A DNA stretch of 64,000 nt from Eumeta japonica (taxonomy: Eukaryota > Arthropoda > Insecta > Lepidoptera > Psychidae). The position numbers were made by a program, and so were the translations under genes. Shown one piece after another: positions 12,561-24,920 of the stretch. The notes beneath the pieces are model-generated. The model had not been told where the DNA came from and made no database searches. It was given only the letters and a program-made list of their open reading frames with translations. How positions within the stretch are numbered: position 1 is the first letter of the stretch; every line of letters starts with the position of its first letter. Location: contig BGZK01001329.1 of NCBI GenBank assembly GCA_005406025.1, positions 106,295-170,294 of the forward strand, given 5' to 3'.

Positions 12561-13195
12561 CAATTAATATCATTAACACAAATCTGGTTTCCACATCTAT
12601 CGACCCTTCGAGCAACAATATATACAATTTTAAACGGTTTATTTATTAATCAAAGACATGATGAGCTGTGCAAATCCAGTAAATTTGAAATAACAGCTAA
12701 TGTGCATAGTAAGGTTTGAATTGTAAAATTTAAGCATTTTCATTTAAATAAAACAACCACAATATTGTATTTGAACTAAATTTAAAAATATAATCTTTAT
12801 ATATACAAAAATGCTTCCACTTAAATTCTTAATTCACGTATACTGTCATCATTAACAAGTTGTTGATGCAAATCCTTAACATTTTACTCACCTAAAAAAC
12901 GCCTAAAGTACCTATAGAAGTTGTCAATTCAATAAAAAATGAAGTTACTCATTTTTTAAGTTATTATGTTGCTACCAAGACTTCTTTATTTAGTTATTTA
13001 AACTATATTTTTATATTAAAATATAAATAAAATCGAATATATATTTTATGCCCGATAAGTTTTATTGGTCTACAAATTACACATTAAATGATTTAGCTAA
13101 AAACTATAGGTAAATTGAGAATCAAATAAAAAATAATCTAAAAATGACTAGCTATATTTAAAAAAATGTCTCCAATTGTCTGGCCTATCCGTAAG
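12561..13195. other. AT-rich stretch, no gene seen
   Basis: One octamer-like ATGCAAAT at 12,866. Otherwise low-complexity AT. Confidence 0.4.
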
Positions 13196-13199
13196 TCTC

Positions 13200-13810
13200 C
13201 ACTAGCCGCGTTGGATGGCGATAGATAGGATTGGAACAGATAAGACCAGAATGGAGGTCATTCTCTTTGTCCTTGAGTTTTCTACCCAACTTATTAAGGA
13301 CTTTGCCTCACTACCCGTGGGCCAACTGTTTCTCAAGCGATCGGTATACAGTGTCTTTCAGACTGCTGTAGTTCAGATGTTTTTGTTTGGCAGCAGATTT
13401 GGCCCCAGAAGCTCCTCTTGAGGTATTATTTAAGTGGGAAGGTGTTCACATATGTGGCATCCCAGATTAAGCAGCGCCCTCTTTACCAGGGGATTAATGT
13501 AAATCCATGAGGTCGCTTACCATCCGAGCGGTTAAGACCAGGAGGCTCAAGCGTAAATGGCATGTTGGCATAGATTAGCGCCCGCCGGGTGATTTCAGTG
13601 AGGGCATGGTGGTGCTACAATCCACCAGAGCTACTTTGACAACTCAGCCCGTGATAGTCATTAGCCTTTACGGTTGAGCTACAAATGCTTAAGTGTGGTT
13701 AGTATAACAGCCCAACTGAAGTGCTACGGCTACCCGAAGGGAGTTGTCGTCCAGTAATGTGTCAAAGTTGAGTAAAGGTAGCGCATGCAACCATGTTTCA
13801 GATTTTGAGT
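13200..13810. other. 600-bp GC-rich island, unclassified
   Basis: Sharp GC increase with 'gcagcgccctctttaccagg' and 'gcgcccgccgggtgatttca'. Frames on both strands are interrupted. The 68-codon plus-strand frame at 13,215 ends inside the island and has no domain. The composition fits a decayed retroelement better than a host exon, but no RT, endonuclease or gag motif was found. Confidence 0.35.
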
Positions 13811-14279
13811 TAAAAACAGCCCTCTGCCTAGCTTTGTTAGTAGCGTTAAGCGTTTTTATCGTTACTTTTTACTGCACAGTAATCATATATTTAAGGATTT
13901 AAAATAACAATCAAACAAAAATACAATTTAAATGACGCACACTATACACACATTAAATACATAGACACTGTATTGATATGCAGGAACTATCTATAAATTA
14001 ACTGGTATATATATATATATAAACACACTGCTGGCCAAGCGCAACACGTCAGTCATACTTATAGTTACAGATAGTGTTAGAATTAACACGTCACGTGGCC
14101 GTGTTGGTCACGAATACTTTTAAATAATATCTCATCTAACTTTCCTTAACAAATTTTCATTTGAAAAAAAATTCTTAAACTAGGAATAATTTACGATCCA
14201 TTTATACATGCTTAATAAATGTTATTTTGGCATTGATATTTGTTTTTATTCTTATTAATTTATTCCTCTTTTTTTATTT
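13811..14279. other. AT-rich stretch with a (TA)n tract
   Basis: A short (TA)n tract at 14,005-14,020. Nothing else seen. Confidence 0.5.
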
Positions 14280-14480
14280 AATTCTTTTTACCAGAAAGTC
14301 TTGTAGAGTACGAGATCTGTGAACCTTTCGACCAAACTTGAATATTGAGTAAGTACCTTTTGATTCAGTGTGCTGATTTTGATGAAATAAACACTGGATG
14401 TTACTCTGATTGAACTTCATGTTTCTCGAAAAAAATGATTAAGAATTCAATCAGTGTTTTCGTATTACGCACGTACGAAT
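14280..14480 (+). repeat. Partial copy of repeat R1
   Basis: 'cttgtagagtacgagatctg' matches 'cttgtagagcacgaggtctg' at about 41,338 and is followed by comparable text. Only the 5' part is recognisable. Confidence 0.5.
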
Positions 14481-14789
14481 GAACATACAATTAGATGTAA
14501 ATTTTGAAAATGATTGAACTTTACTTTTTGTTACAAATTTTTATGTCTTCCATTTACAGTTTGTAAAAACATTTAATGTACAAACACGGAACGCTTACAG
14601 TGTTCATTGTTTGTACACTCATGCACAACAATTAACTTCTTAAGGATTAAATTTTATATAAACGTAATATAAACACTAACCAGTTTATTTCCTTCCATAA
14701 ACATAGTATTACTTATTTTGTACATACATAATTTTACCTACTTAATTTATATCCTACAACACAAGACAATTTATATGGAGTACATCTTT

Positions 14790-15300
14790 CAACCGATAAA
14801 TGGAAGGTGTCTTTCGTTAAATTACGCCTTTCTTCTTTTTTTTTTTTGAGTGGAGACCAATTTAAAAAGTGCTCCGTAATTTCCTTTCAGCTGTCCCAAA
14901 GCGTGTTTTACTTTTCCTCTAGTTTTGTTTGTATTGAAAAGGCCGGCCCCGTTCAAACACGTATCACGGTTGCAATATCCGGGACCACTTTGCTCCGCCG
15001 GACGAGGCGACTCACGAAGCTTATGTTTTGTACATGCTGTCGAGCTTCCGATGTATTTCTTTCCGCCAAAAAAAAAAAAAAGGGGGGGCGAGGAACACTT
15101 TATACAGGCTTGTAAACATTTGTAGCGTGCATCAGCATTATTTTGGTCCGAGTCGGAGAATCCACCAATGTGGTCATTTTGTATCTATGGGTGACCCACT
15201 ATATGTCATCACAGAAAACGTTTTACATGCATTGTTTTCCACACTCATTGTGTCGAGACAAATTCCTAAGTACGGCGTGTTACAATTTACTACCCGGTAG
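14790..15300 (+). other. Mixed GC island with overlapping short ORFs, unclassified
   Basis: Three overlapping plus-strand frames (66-102 codons) compete here, none with domain features. A 14-base A-run is followed directly by a 7-base G-run near 15,067-15,088. GC- and CpG-rich text around 14,940-15,050 suggests a degraded element. No gene is called. Confidence 0.3.
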
Positions 15301-15524
15301 CTAAACTTAGGCACTTGGTTAGTTGACATCAGATCGTTGTGTTGGAAACACTGTTTGTAAAAAAGACCGCACTTTTTTAATTACGTTTTAGGGAAATGCA
15401 TACTTGTTTAAAGTTTCTTCTATTTATATAGTTTTTTGATGTATAAGACGTGACGAGAATTAGCCGTTGAGTAGTATTACAATTTTTTTACTGGTGAATA
15501 TATTTCCGTTCTAGATGTTGTTAG

Positions 15525-15800
15525 GGTTCCATAACCAAAGGCAAAAAAAAGAAACCTTTATGGTTCTGTCCACTCGTCCGTAATTTACAGTCTCATTACT
15601 GCGTTTTTTTTGAATCGATTGAGAGTTGATTCGATACAGACCTCATCGCGAATTGTCCCACAATTATGTAAAGATTGAGGGTTAACTTTCCATATATAAA
15701 ATATGATAGCTTTTTTCCATGTATTCAATTTCATGGTGTACCTATCGTTAAATGGGTATTTAAAAATGCATTAAAAGTTTTTAAGTTCATTTTCCTGTCG
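15525..15800 (+). repeat. Decayed copy of an R3-like repeat
   Basis: 'gttagggttccataaccaaa', then 'gaaacctttatggttctgtc', 'tcgtccgt' and 'atttcatggtgtacctatcg'. The order parallels 2,660-2,850 but with heavy divergence. Confidence 0.4.
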
Positions 15801-16109
15801 GGCGTATCGTTTGGCGTTTATTAAATTTACAAATAGCTTTGTGTCCCTCCTTCCTTCCCAACTTTTAAACTTTGCTTCAGGATTCTGAAAGAAACTAATA
15901 GTGACAGAGGGTTTTAAATATAAATTTGATGAAAATATTGTACCAAATCTATTTACATTATTCCTTTATATATACAAAGTCCAGTTGTAAACAGTGCAAT
16001 ATAATCACCGGCCCGTATGGACACGTACGTGGATTTTAATGCATTAGGTTCATATTCACAGTCAGGTTCACCTAACATTAGAAAATACCTACCTACCATA
16101 AAATACATA

Positions 16110-16660
16110 CCATTCTCATATTTATATATGAAAACAATTTACCCGCATTACCTTAGAAAAAAATTTTTGAGTTTGTCTCGACAAATTTGAAAAATAACTT
16201 GAATATTCCTCTTTAGGAAAGCAATATCTCTTTGATTTCTAATTAGTGCAAATGAGAATTCCACGTTATTTTATTCGTTTCTTCGGAACTTTTAATGGAA
16301 AACTCCGACTCTTATCATAGTATGTTCTTCACTTTCCGCTATGGAAATTGAAAAAAAATCATCAAATTGGAAAGTTACCGTTTTCAGTCTGATTCTAAAA
16401 AATTAAAAGTGTTTATCAGATCTTAACGTTTTATTTCGATTATTTTCCAAGTGATGTCTGTATATCCGTCTCTCTCTCTCTGTGTGTTTGTATTAGTGCG
16501 TGCGTGCGTGCATATGTGTGAAACATTAGAGGCTCCCAGTCTCTAATGTTTTTTAAAGGGATTCAAAACGCAGTTTGTGACGTTTAAAAGGGGTCCACTC
16601 AATATGAATTTCCTCAAATGTTGAACTGATTCCAAACGATAGAGTTTAGAAATCTCAAAC
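16110..16660 (+). repeat. Copy of repeat R1 with CT/TG microsatellite core
   Basis: 'tcagatcttaacgttttatt' and 'aagtgatgtctgtatatccg' correspond to 'tcagatctcgacgttttagg' and 'aagtgaagtctgtatatgag' at 41.45-41.52 kb. A (CT)n tract (about 16,469-16,481) and a TGCG/TG tract (16,496-16,519) replace the GT core of the other copy. Confidence 0.6.
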
Positions 16661-18240
16661 ATAATGTTTCTTTATAAATAATTCTTAGACTAAATTACTA
16701 AACGAAACCAATATCTAATCAGTTCTTTTCACCAAACAATTGCATTGACTGCCGTAATAATCGTAATATGTACAGAAATCGGTTGATTCCTTCAAGATAT
16801 ATCTTTGAAGAAAAAGTTTTCTACCAGTGTTTTTACAATATTTTGTTAACTACTTACTCTACGGATCAGTTGTTTTCTTTAAAGAACAACGTCGACCGTT
16901 GCTAATTGCATCAATTTCGCTTAATTTGTTCAAGAATTGTTACGGTTTTTTTTTAAAAAGAGTTTTTTTTAGAATATTTTTTTATACTACTCCACAAATA
17001 AATTCAAAAATAATTAATGAAAAACAACATCCATCGTTGTAAACTATCTCAAAATCGTTGGGTTTGTTTGAGAGACATCGTTAACGGAAAATTAAGAATA
17101 AATTCTATAACGCAGCTGATCCTGTATCATTTAAACTCTGTTACGACATTTATCGATGTGTACTTATGGCCATTGAGTTATAAATATTGCCTTTGCGCTT
17201 ATTGAGGTCAAAAGTTTGAAATACTGTAGTCTTTTCAGGCTATCTCTGAACTTCTTGCTACTTTTAAGTTTTAAATAATGAAATAAAGGAGCAGTAGGTT
17301 ATTGTTTTCGTTATGCCCAAAATATCGATTCTATTGAAAGACAAAAAATTTTTTAAACAGTACAAAATCATCGCTCGCAGTATCCATTGTGCACAAAATC
17401 AACTTACTCGAGGAAAAATGTTTTATAAAGTGCAATAATTGTGTTTATATATGAGACTTTACTTAAAATTAGATTTTTTGTTGTTTCCAACATTTTTGTA
17501 ATTCATTGGAAACATCATTAAATTAATTGGTTTTTTTTTTAATGAAAATTGAATTTGAATATAGTCATTTTTATTAGCAACTATTTATTTTGATGAAAAA
17601 TTTACAATTTATAATAAAAGTTGATAATTTAACATTTTTAACTATTAAGCTCAAAAATACATAAAAATTCCATACCACTTTAACTTAAAATTCTGTATCT
17701 CAAAAAGTTTTAATATTAACGATTTAGTGCCAAAAACCTTTTTGTAGGAAATTAAATTTTCTACAAGTTTGTCATTTACAGTTTTTCCGTAGCTAGTGTT
17801 GTTTACGAGATAAATCCAAAAAAACGAGAATTTTATGGAAAAGTTAGGTTTAGGGGCCTGAACTACCCCGTAGGTAGAAGTTATGACTTTACTGTAATGA
17901 AGACTTTTGTAGAGCGTTCAATTCTGAAGAAGATCTGTTTTTGGGCGAGATAATCCCATTAAATGCCTCTGAGTTATAAAATTTAAAAGAAAAAAAATCA
18001 AGTTTTACGTGTATTTTAAATGGAAAATCTTTACACGCCTTGGTCTAGTACTTAATATTGATATTAAGGAGCTCAAACTTTCAGGGATTTTTTTTTATGG
18101 TACTACCAACAAAATTTCACCATGGGATCGAAAAAAAAATAGTTCAAAAAAAAAGCACCCTAATATTCATAAATCTAGACAAGAGTCTTAAACTGAGAAA
18201 ATGTAGATAGTATAGGCACTATTTCAAAAGATATCAAAAT
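16661..18240. other. AT-rich stretch, no gene seen
   Basis: Frames at 16,827-17,205 and 18,009-18,191 are short and homopolymer-rich. Text at 17,690-17,960 ('tctcaaaaagttttaa', 'gttgtttacgagataa') resembles decayed repeat sequence of unknown class. Confidence 0.35.
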
Positions 18241-18246
18241 CGTACT

Positions 18247-18425
18247 GGGTACTCGTGACCACCACTGCACTGGAATTTTAATGTTTGTGTTTCAGTGTGG
18301 ACTGAGAAAGTTGTCCAGGCACTAGTTTACAATGATACCCGAATTGTGTTGAGTACCCGTGACCACAACCACAGTGGGGTTTGGATGTTTGTATTCCAGT
18401 ATCTAACTAATAGATATTTATAGTA
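18247..18425. repeat. Imperfect tandem duplication, 104-bp unit
   Basis: 'gggtactcgtgaccacc' (18,247) recurs as 'gagtacccgtgaccaca' (18,351). Both are followed by an 'actgcactggaatttt' / 'acagtggggtttgg'-like segment and then 'atgtttgt.ttcagt'. The second unit is truncated. Confidence 0.65.
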
Positions 18426-19135
18426 CGTGGGCGCGGGTGAATATCAAATAAAGTGCCTAGCGATATAGGCGTGGGGCTATGAAGGTTTTGGCTTTCAGTG
18501 TTTGCAGCGTAGCGGTTTATTGTTGTCGGTTGGTCATTGTTCACTTGACAAATTCACATATTATTTTTTAACAGCGAAATCAATTGATTTTTATTTCAGG
18601 TCGATCATTATGAAACATTTTTGGTCTGTCATGATTGTTGTTAATAAAATCCAGAAACATTATAATCACAATCTATATAAATACCATTTTATTTTGGAGT
18701 AAAAACGTCGAAATATGGTTAAATATAATATAAATTGTAACTTTTCACAAAATATGATTTGTCTTCATTACATCAGCACGACATGACAATATTTGTATAT
18801 CCATACTAATATATCTATTATATAAATATAGATATATGTTAAATTTATCTTCTACTAATAGAATTCATCTAATATAGAAACTACCAAAATTGAAACATAA
18901 GAGAAACAAATGATTTGTAAAAAATATTATAAATGGAGGGTTATATGTTTGGAACACATGAGCTGTGCCCGCGGCTCTATCTGCGTGAAATACAGAATTA
19001 TTGTTCGAGTTTGTAGATTTTTCCTTGGGTACATTAATTATGAGATAAATGTGTACAAAGTATATATTTCTTTAGATATTTTTGGATCCTTTTAGATATT
19101 TTAGGTATTAATTAATTATTTTTCTTACATTGAAA
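18426..19135. other. AT-rich stretch, no gene seen
   Basis: No supported feature. Confidence 0.4.
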
Positions 19136-19139
19136 ACAT

Positions 19140-19440
19140 ATTTTTTCATACCTTCATGGAAATTCGTTATCCGATACCGGGGAGAATATTGATATTTCCC
19201 GGCATGCCGGGACGTAGAGTACGCCTATTGTCTCCGATATAATATTCTCGTTTTTGCGACAATGTCACCCGAGGGAATCTGCGAGCGGGAGCGATATAGG
19301 GGACTAAAAGCGAACTTTCCATCGCGATATGAGCGTGAAGAGAATATAGCACTTCTCGTCCCGATATCGAGCATCATGATATGAAAAAAAAAATGTGTAC
19401 TCACCACGGGACGGAAGTATGATATCCCAAAAGGCATAGT
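19140..19440 (+). repeat. Interspersed repeat R2, plus copy
   Basis: GC-rich segment homologous to 2,195-2,475 in inverted orientation. It carries phased 'cccggcatgccggga' and 'cccgatatcgagcat' palindromic motifs. Minus-strand frames of 61-70 codons here are not preserved in the other copy. Confidence 0.55.
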
Positions 19441-19559
19441 ATTAATAATTTACGTAATAATTTACGGCTTAAAAACTCTTACTTGCCTCCCTATATGAAT
19501 AATATACCATTATCCATATCAAGGCATATTTTTATAGATTACTCCTCGTTTTTGTTTTG

Positions 19560-19860
19560 TACGAGCACAAGTCGGTTGCCCGCTGTCGACCGTTGGATCT
19601 TAATTTAAAGACATAAACACATATTGTGGGTCAATTTTAGAAAATAGACTTTTGTTAACGAATTTATTGTATGATAGTTTTTTTAAGTAAATCTATTTAA
19701 TTTGATATATCTCTTACTGTTTATTCAACACAGCCGATTTAAGTGTCCGGAAATAAAGTAAGTAACCATGTAAAGTTAAGCGGCCATCGCGTGAAAAGGA
19801 CGCAAACGGACAGAGAGACGTTGAGTTTTATAATATGTACATTTATATGACATTTTTTTT
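19560..19860 (+). repeat. Interspersed repeat R5, copy 1
   Basis: 'tttaatttgatatatctctt', then 'gtttattcaacacagccgat', then 'gacgttgagttttataata'. The same phrases in the same order occur at 56.2-56.55 kb. This is a familiar lepidopteran repeat, here with an internal deletion relative to copy 2. Confidence 0.65.
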
Positions 19861-20640
19861 TTTAAATAAAGACGCAGGTAAAGATATAACAAGAGTTACG
19901 TATTAAAGTCAGGACACGATTTTAAATTTGTTCATAAACATAAAAACAAAAGCGCTATAGACGTAAGAACCGATCTCCGACGGATCCCGCTGAAATAAAT
20001 ATATTCGCCACGAGCAAGAAGGCGTCTTTGCATGACAATAGCTGCATGGGTTAGCTTACGTCATAAAGCGAACTCCTCACTCGCTACCTACTCCGAAATG
20101 GGTTGTCTGTGTTACGTTATAAACCCGTGATGTTCAATTAGGTACACAAGGAGACATTCAATTTAATTACGAAGTTCGAAGTCGTCTGACCGCTCGACGC
20201 TGTCTAATTTTCATTTGTATAGACGGACGGACGTCTGAAATAAATTAATTCGTCTGTCGGCCGAATGTCAATGACGCGTTTAGTATTTCTCAAAATATTT
20301 GCATTCCCTGATTAACGCTCTAACTGACGAAGTCGAAAACGTTATTCGTTCGAGTGGATGAAATTGAATTAATTAATGAAAATAAGTTAATTGCGTCTCT
20401 CCGTCCCGAGGGTGTAAAGAGATGATAAATAAGGTAATCACAATATTTACTTTTAGGTAGTCGTTTTTAATGTTTTTTAGGTATCTACCTACCGTGGGCA
20501 TATTCGAGATGTTAATTTGCGTTTTATTCTGAAATAATGAGATTGCTTCTTTACATAGAGCAAAATGTTTCAATGTCTAGTCATAAATTCAAATCGGTAT
20601 CAATTATTGATGATTCTAAAAATATGAACGGTAGCTCGTT
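19861..20640. other. Less repetitive sequence, possible conserved noncoding DNA
   Basis: Mixed composition with 'ggatcccgctgaaataaata', 'taattacgaagttcgaagtc' and 'aaattaattcgtctgtcgg'. No gene and no repeat recognised. One octamer ATTTGCAT at 20,297. Confidence 0.3.
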
Positions 20641-22560
20641 GAATTAGGAATGACGTTTAGAAAAAAGGTATTAAAATGATTCCACAGCAAGCCAAAAAAT
20701 TGCAAAAGTTATTCTCTATTTTCTACCACAGTAGATTTTTTCCACGTATATCCAAGTCGGTTTCAGGGTTCCTAAAGAATCTTTGGTCAAATTAGTCACA
20801 AAAAAAAAGATAGATGTGGCTTACGTAACCGATTCGTGATAAAATATTTTTTTATTCATTCGAAACTTAAATCATAGGCGTAGGTTTCCATTTTATTTAT
20901 GTCCATTTTAGAGTGTTAAACTGGATTATAAATACGACATTTGAATAAATAAGACAATAAGTAAATATTATTACAATCGTGTACATATACACGTTGTAAG
21001 ATAGTAGATTAAACTTTACAGAAATTCAGTATCTTATTCTCAAAATCAGGTTTTTATGTCATCGCACTGAGCCCGAATAGAAATTATGAAATAAAGAAAA
21101 GTGATAGCAGTGATGAAAATACAACGTTGTTCCTCAGACACGAAGGAGAACGGTAGATCGGATCTATGGATGTACAAGCATAATCATAAATTATTTATGC
21201 TTGTACACATACACAAAAAAGGAGTCCTTATTTAAATTTTATTAATATTATAAATTGTCGATGTTTGTGACTCAAAAATTAAAGGCTGGAAATATTTGGA
21301 TTAGATTTTGGTCACAGATAAAGCATTTTATTGACTAACTTATGGAACACGGTTTATTCCAGTAATACGTTTATATCGAATTATTTCGTCGAATCGAATT
21401 CGATGGCGGAACCAGGATTGAAATCGAAAACGTAACCCGCACCGAGATCACGATTGACCGTTGTTTTTGTTGTCGTCCTCGTTGTTTATATTGAGAAATT
21501 GCGTTAAATTGCTCAATTTAAAGACAGATGAATCCATGTCCACACGAGAACCGACTCGGGCGAATGTAAAAGATATATAAAAGCTCCAAGCCGTTCGTTG
21601 AGCTCAATGCGAGAACTTCAAATCACGCTCCTTATAGAAATAGCTCATATAAAGCGAAATAAATCGACAATCGTAAGCACGCGGCGTCATAACGGATAAA
21701 AAACAAAGGCAGATGTGTCGGCTTATCATTTTGGAATCGGTATTTTACACTTTATTTATACTTACAAGACCAAATTCAATGTTGGTACATCTTACAAAAG
21801 ATTATAATTAGCTTGATTGTAAACATAAAAAATAGTTATTCTTTTACTTATTTTTATTAACAGTTATAGTTGAAATCGATTTGATAATTATCGAGAAAAG
21901 TGATTTTAATATTATTTTTTACAACTTTTTATAATAATAATACCTTCCGAAACATACACTATATCATCTGATCCTAAAATAAACACCTAAGCAACAAGTC
22001 TTGTATTATGGGTATCACATAGTTGATAGAATACATATATATTTTTTTTATAAATATATACAAGTAGTAAATAAAAATTGAACAAAAACTTTAATTTTTG
22101 TTTAAATAAACGTTTGTCTTTTGTGGGTGTGAAGCCCACGCCTCCAGTACAGCAATTAAGATCTTGCACTGGCAACAACTGCGTTGACCAGACATTTTTT
22201 TTGTAAAAAGTCCAGTGCAATTCGGTTCAATAAGTAATCTATTCTAATTATCAAATCAATTACATACATCTATCTACCTATACGTGTTTTATGTACCAGA
22301 AAACGTCGGAATCTATAAAAACCTATTTGGTTATCAACAATATACTGTCTGTGGAACAGGGACATAGATAAAGTAACGTTAGAAATCGCTTCACATAAAT
22401 ACATGCCAGGAACAGGATCTCTCGTGATTTATCACGTCCGGAAATCACTTATCCAAACAAAATTAATGAGGCCTTGTAATTAACTACAACCCGCCATGAC
22501 CTTATCACATTTAGAAGATGACAGTCACAACCCAACCCACCCGTCACTAACGAAGAAGAC
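20641..22560. other. No gene seen; short palindrome and possible TATA element
   Basis: A 13-bp inverted repeat occurs at 21,171-21,183 and 21,195-21,207. A GC-richer segment (21,400-21,720) contains 'agatatataaaagctccaag', which looks like a TATA box, but no convincing initiator or coding start follows. Homeobox-type 'taattaac' cores lie at 22,470-22,490. Confidence 0.3.
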
Positions 22561-22639
22561 CCTGTCATTATTCTTTAGGCTTTTTACAATATTTCACCGA
22601 TTATTCTACAAGAATTTTGTTTAAAATATGCTTATTATA

Positions 22640-22985
22640 GTTCTGTTAGCCTGAAACAGTTTCAAGTGAAGTTAGTGAAGAATGCGAGGCATGCAAATAT
22701 CTGGGTCTCTGTCTACCCGTCCGGGCAATAGGCGTCAGTCTATAGAATAAAAATAACTTAAGCAAATAAACCGCAAAGCTTGTGGCTTTAACCCCGTTCG
22801 CTTCTCGAATAACGGACGTCAAGCGGAGGCCCATGTAATCCCCGCCGACGCACGGCGCCGCATTTGCATATCCACGAGTCGCCGAGGGCGAGGGCAAAGA
22901 AAGTCATCGCTCTATTAGGAATACGGGATTGATCGATGAAGTGAGCCTAATTCGATTTGCATTCGCACGGCGCGCGGGTGACGCC
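22640..22985. promoter_or_regulatory. Candidate regulatory element: three perfect POU octamers in a GC island
   Basis: ATGCAAAT at 22,691-22,698 and ATTTGCAT at 22,862-22,869 and 22,955-22,962, within a CpG-rich, non-repetitive segment. Elsewhere in the window I noticed the octamer only singly or in loose pairs (12,866; 20,297; 40,134; 40,832; 58,546). POU-domain factors bind this octamer, so clustering suggests an enhancer. Function is inference. A minus-strand 83-codon frame overlaps but has no domain. Confidence 0.35.
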
Positions 22986-23319
22986 TTTTACTGGATATCC
23001 CTGGGGGTTGTTTCTGTGGAAACGGTGAATTAGATTTTCTAGAGGATTTTGAATCTGAAAGCGCACATGCTCATGACGCAATGTTTCAATTAAAAAATCG
23101 ATTGATTTTAAAACTTGAAAATGTTGCACAAAAATGAAGCGACTGAAAATCATGATCGTTATACAAGTACATTTGCGAATTTTGGAGAAATTATGCAAAC
23201 ATTGTAATGGAGCCGCGTCAAATTAAAAGCTGGCGCAATGAATTAAAACAGTATATTGCTGGAAGAAAAACAGTAGTTTTATAGCATTTCTAAGGCAAAC
23301 GAGCATACGAGTAATCAGA

Positions 23320-23570
23320 GAGTGGTAATTGCTGTCGCTCATGAACTCGTAATTAACATAAACGAGTTGCTAGTGCATTGCCGGTTTTATAGTAAGAAAT
23401 GGGATATCAGATTAAGTGGGAGTGAGCTGATGGAGGAAGTGACGAACCACTGGAACTCTCACTCACTGAATGAAAAGCCACAGAGGAAGCTGTTACTTAA
23501 CGTCTGCATTCTGTGAGAATGTGCTGTCTCACCGGTCGAGCTGATCCATTTTTGTGCTTTTAGTCAAATC
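23320..23570 (+). repeat. Interspersed repeat R6, copy 1
   Basis: 'gagttgctagtgcattgccg', 'agtaagaaatgggat' and 'ctgtgagaatgtgctgtctc' align with 41,880-42,060. The familiar core 'gttgctagtgcattgccggtttta' type is common in lepidopteran repeats. The 64-codon frame here translates the repeat. Confidence 0.6.
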
Positions 23571-24675
23571 GGCCACAGCATTGTTTTACAACTTTGACAT
23601 TTTAAAGCGTTTTTTAAAGCAGAACAGTTGATAAGGAATTTTCGTCAAATGAGTTTACATAAAAACCACAATGCCCATCACCATACAGATTACTAGAAAT
23701 TAATATCGGTGGTATTAATTTCGGAGTTATTTAAGCACTGTCTGTTGTTCAATCCGTATGCGTAAAGTCGACGGAAGACAGAGGTTATACTGATATTTTA
23801 ACACCAGAGTTTAGGTACGGAGCCATCAAAATGACAATGATACGCTTTTGGATAAAATACGTAACGTCCTGGGGTGAGTCGGAAACTTAGTATTGTGAAC
23901 CTTGTCAAAGCTTCGAAATCTTATAAGTGTAAAACTGTAAAGTATACATTTCGGAACAAGTGTAAATTTAAATAAAATATTGGTGACACCATAAAAGTAT
24001 ATTTGTGAAAATTATAAGAGAGCAACGAGCATTTTCTTATGATGAGAATGTCGTTAATAAGACGATCCTGTAAGAGAAAACGCAATTAAGTAAAACTTTA
24101 AAGTTTCCCTTTTGTTCAAAGCCCGCACAATAACATCACTGCCTAAACTCATCGCTGACTCCCCTCTTCCTAAACGAATCCTACCAGTAAGCGTACTTGG
24201 CTAGGATTCAATAGATGATGATTGAAAGTAAATAAACAATCCAACTGTAGTTTCGCATTCATTTGTTATGCTAAACTAAACCAACAATGTCGGTATGAAC
24301 AAAGTTCTTCGGAATCGATTGACAGAATTAATTTCAACAAACTGATGAGTTTAACTAGTGAAATTGTTTTTCCTTCATTAAATGCTTCATGATCGCTTAT
24401 TCTATCCCATTCCATGTAGTTGTATGGTTAAATTTTTCATTTTATGAATTTCAAATTTGGCATTTATTTAATAGGAAAAGAAAAAAATATCTCATTAGTT
24501 ACATTAATGAGATAGTTTCAGCAATCGATATAATAGTTATTATTACGATTAAAACATCTGTTTTTATTCCAATTAAACACTTAACAAATTTTTTGAAAGT
24601 AACCAATGACTGACCTGTTTAGGCAGGAATTCATGAGCATTGTCTTAGCCCCCTTGTTTTCGTGGCTGCCTATAA
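23571..24675. other. AT-rich stretch, no gene seen
   Basis: No supported feature. Confidence 0.4.
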
Positions 24676-24679
24676 TATT

Positions 24680-24920
24680 AAACTAGCTTTTCGCCCGTGT
24701 AAATATAGAATGTGTTCCCTTATTTTTATGTGGAAAGATCGGAGCTTTTACTTCCAATCTCGTTCTTGCTTGCAATTCTGATTGCGATGCCGTTCTTACA
24801 TATTCGTACACGCCCATCATCCTAATTTCGATTCAACACTCGGTTTCGACCACGGTCCGATTTTCAATTTCTTTCCCAGATCTGGGTCACGATTCCGCTT
24901 CCAAACCAGCTTTCAGTTAT
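24680..24920 (+). repeat. Scrap of common decayed lepidopteran repeat
   Basis: 'actagcttttcgcccgtg' is the signature opening of this repeat, followed by 'tccaatctcg', 'gattgcgatgccgtt' and 'ccgattttcaattt' phrases similar to 8,730-8,900. Confidence 0.5.

Noticed and set aside
14807..15300. Three overlapping ORFs suggesting a gene
   Set aside because: They occupy different frames over the same DNA, cross homopolymer runs, and none has a domain or splice context.
21560..21640. TATA-box promoter at 'atatataaaagc'
   Set aside because: No initiator, start codon or open frame at a suitable distance; AT-rich DNA makes TATA matches common.
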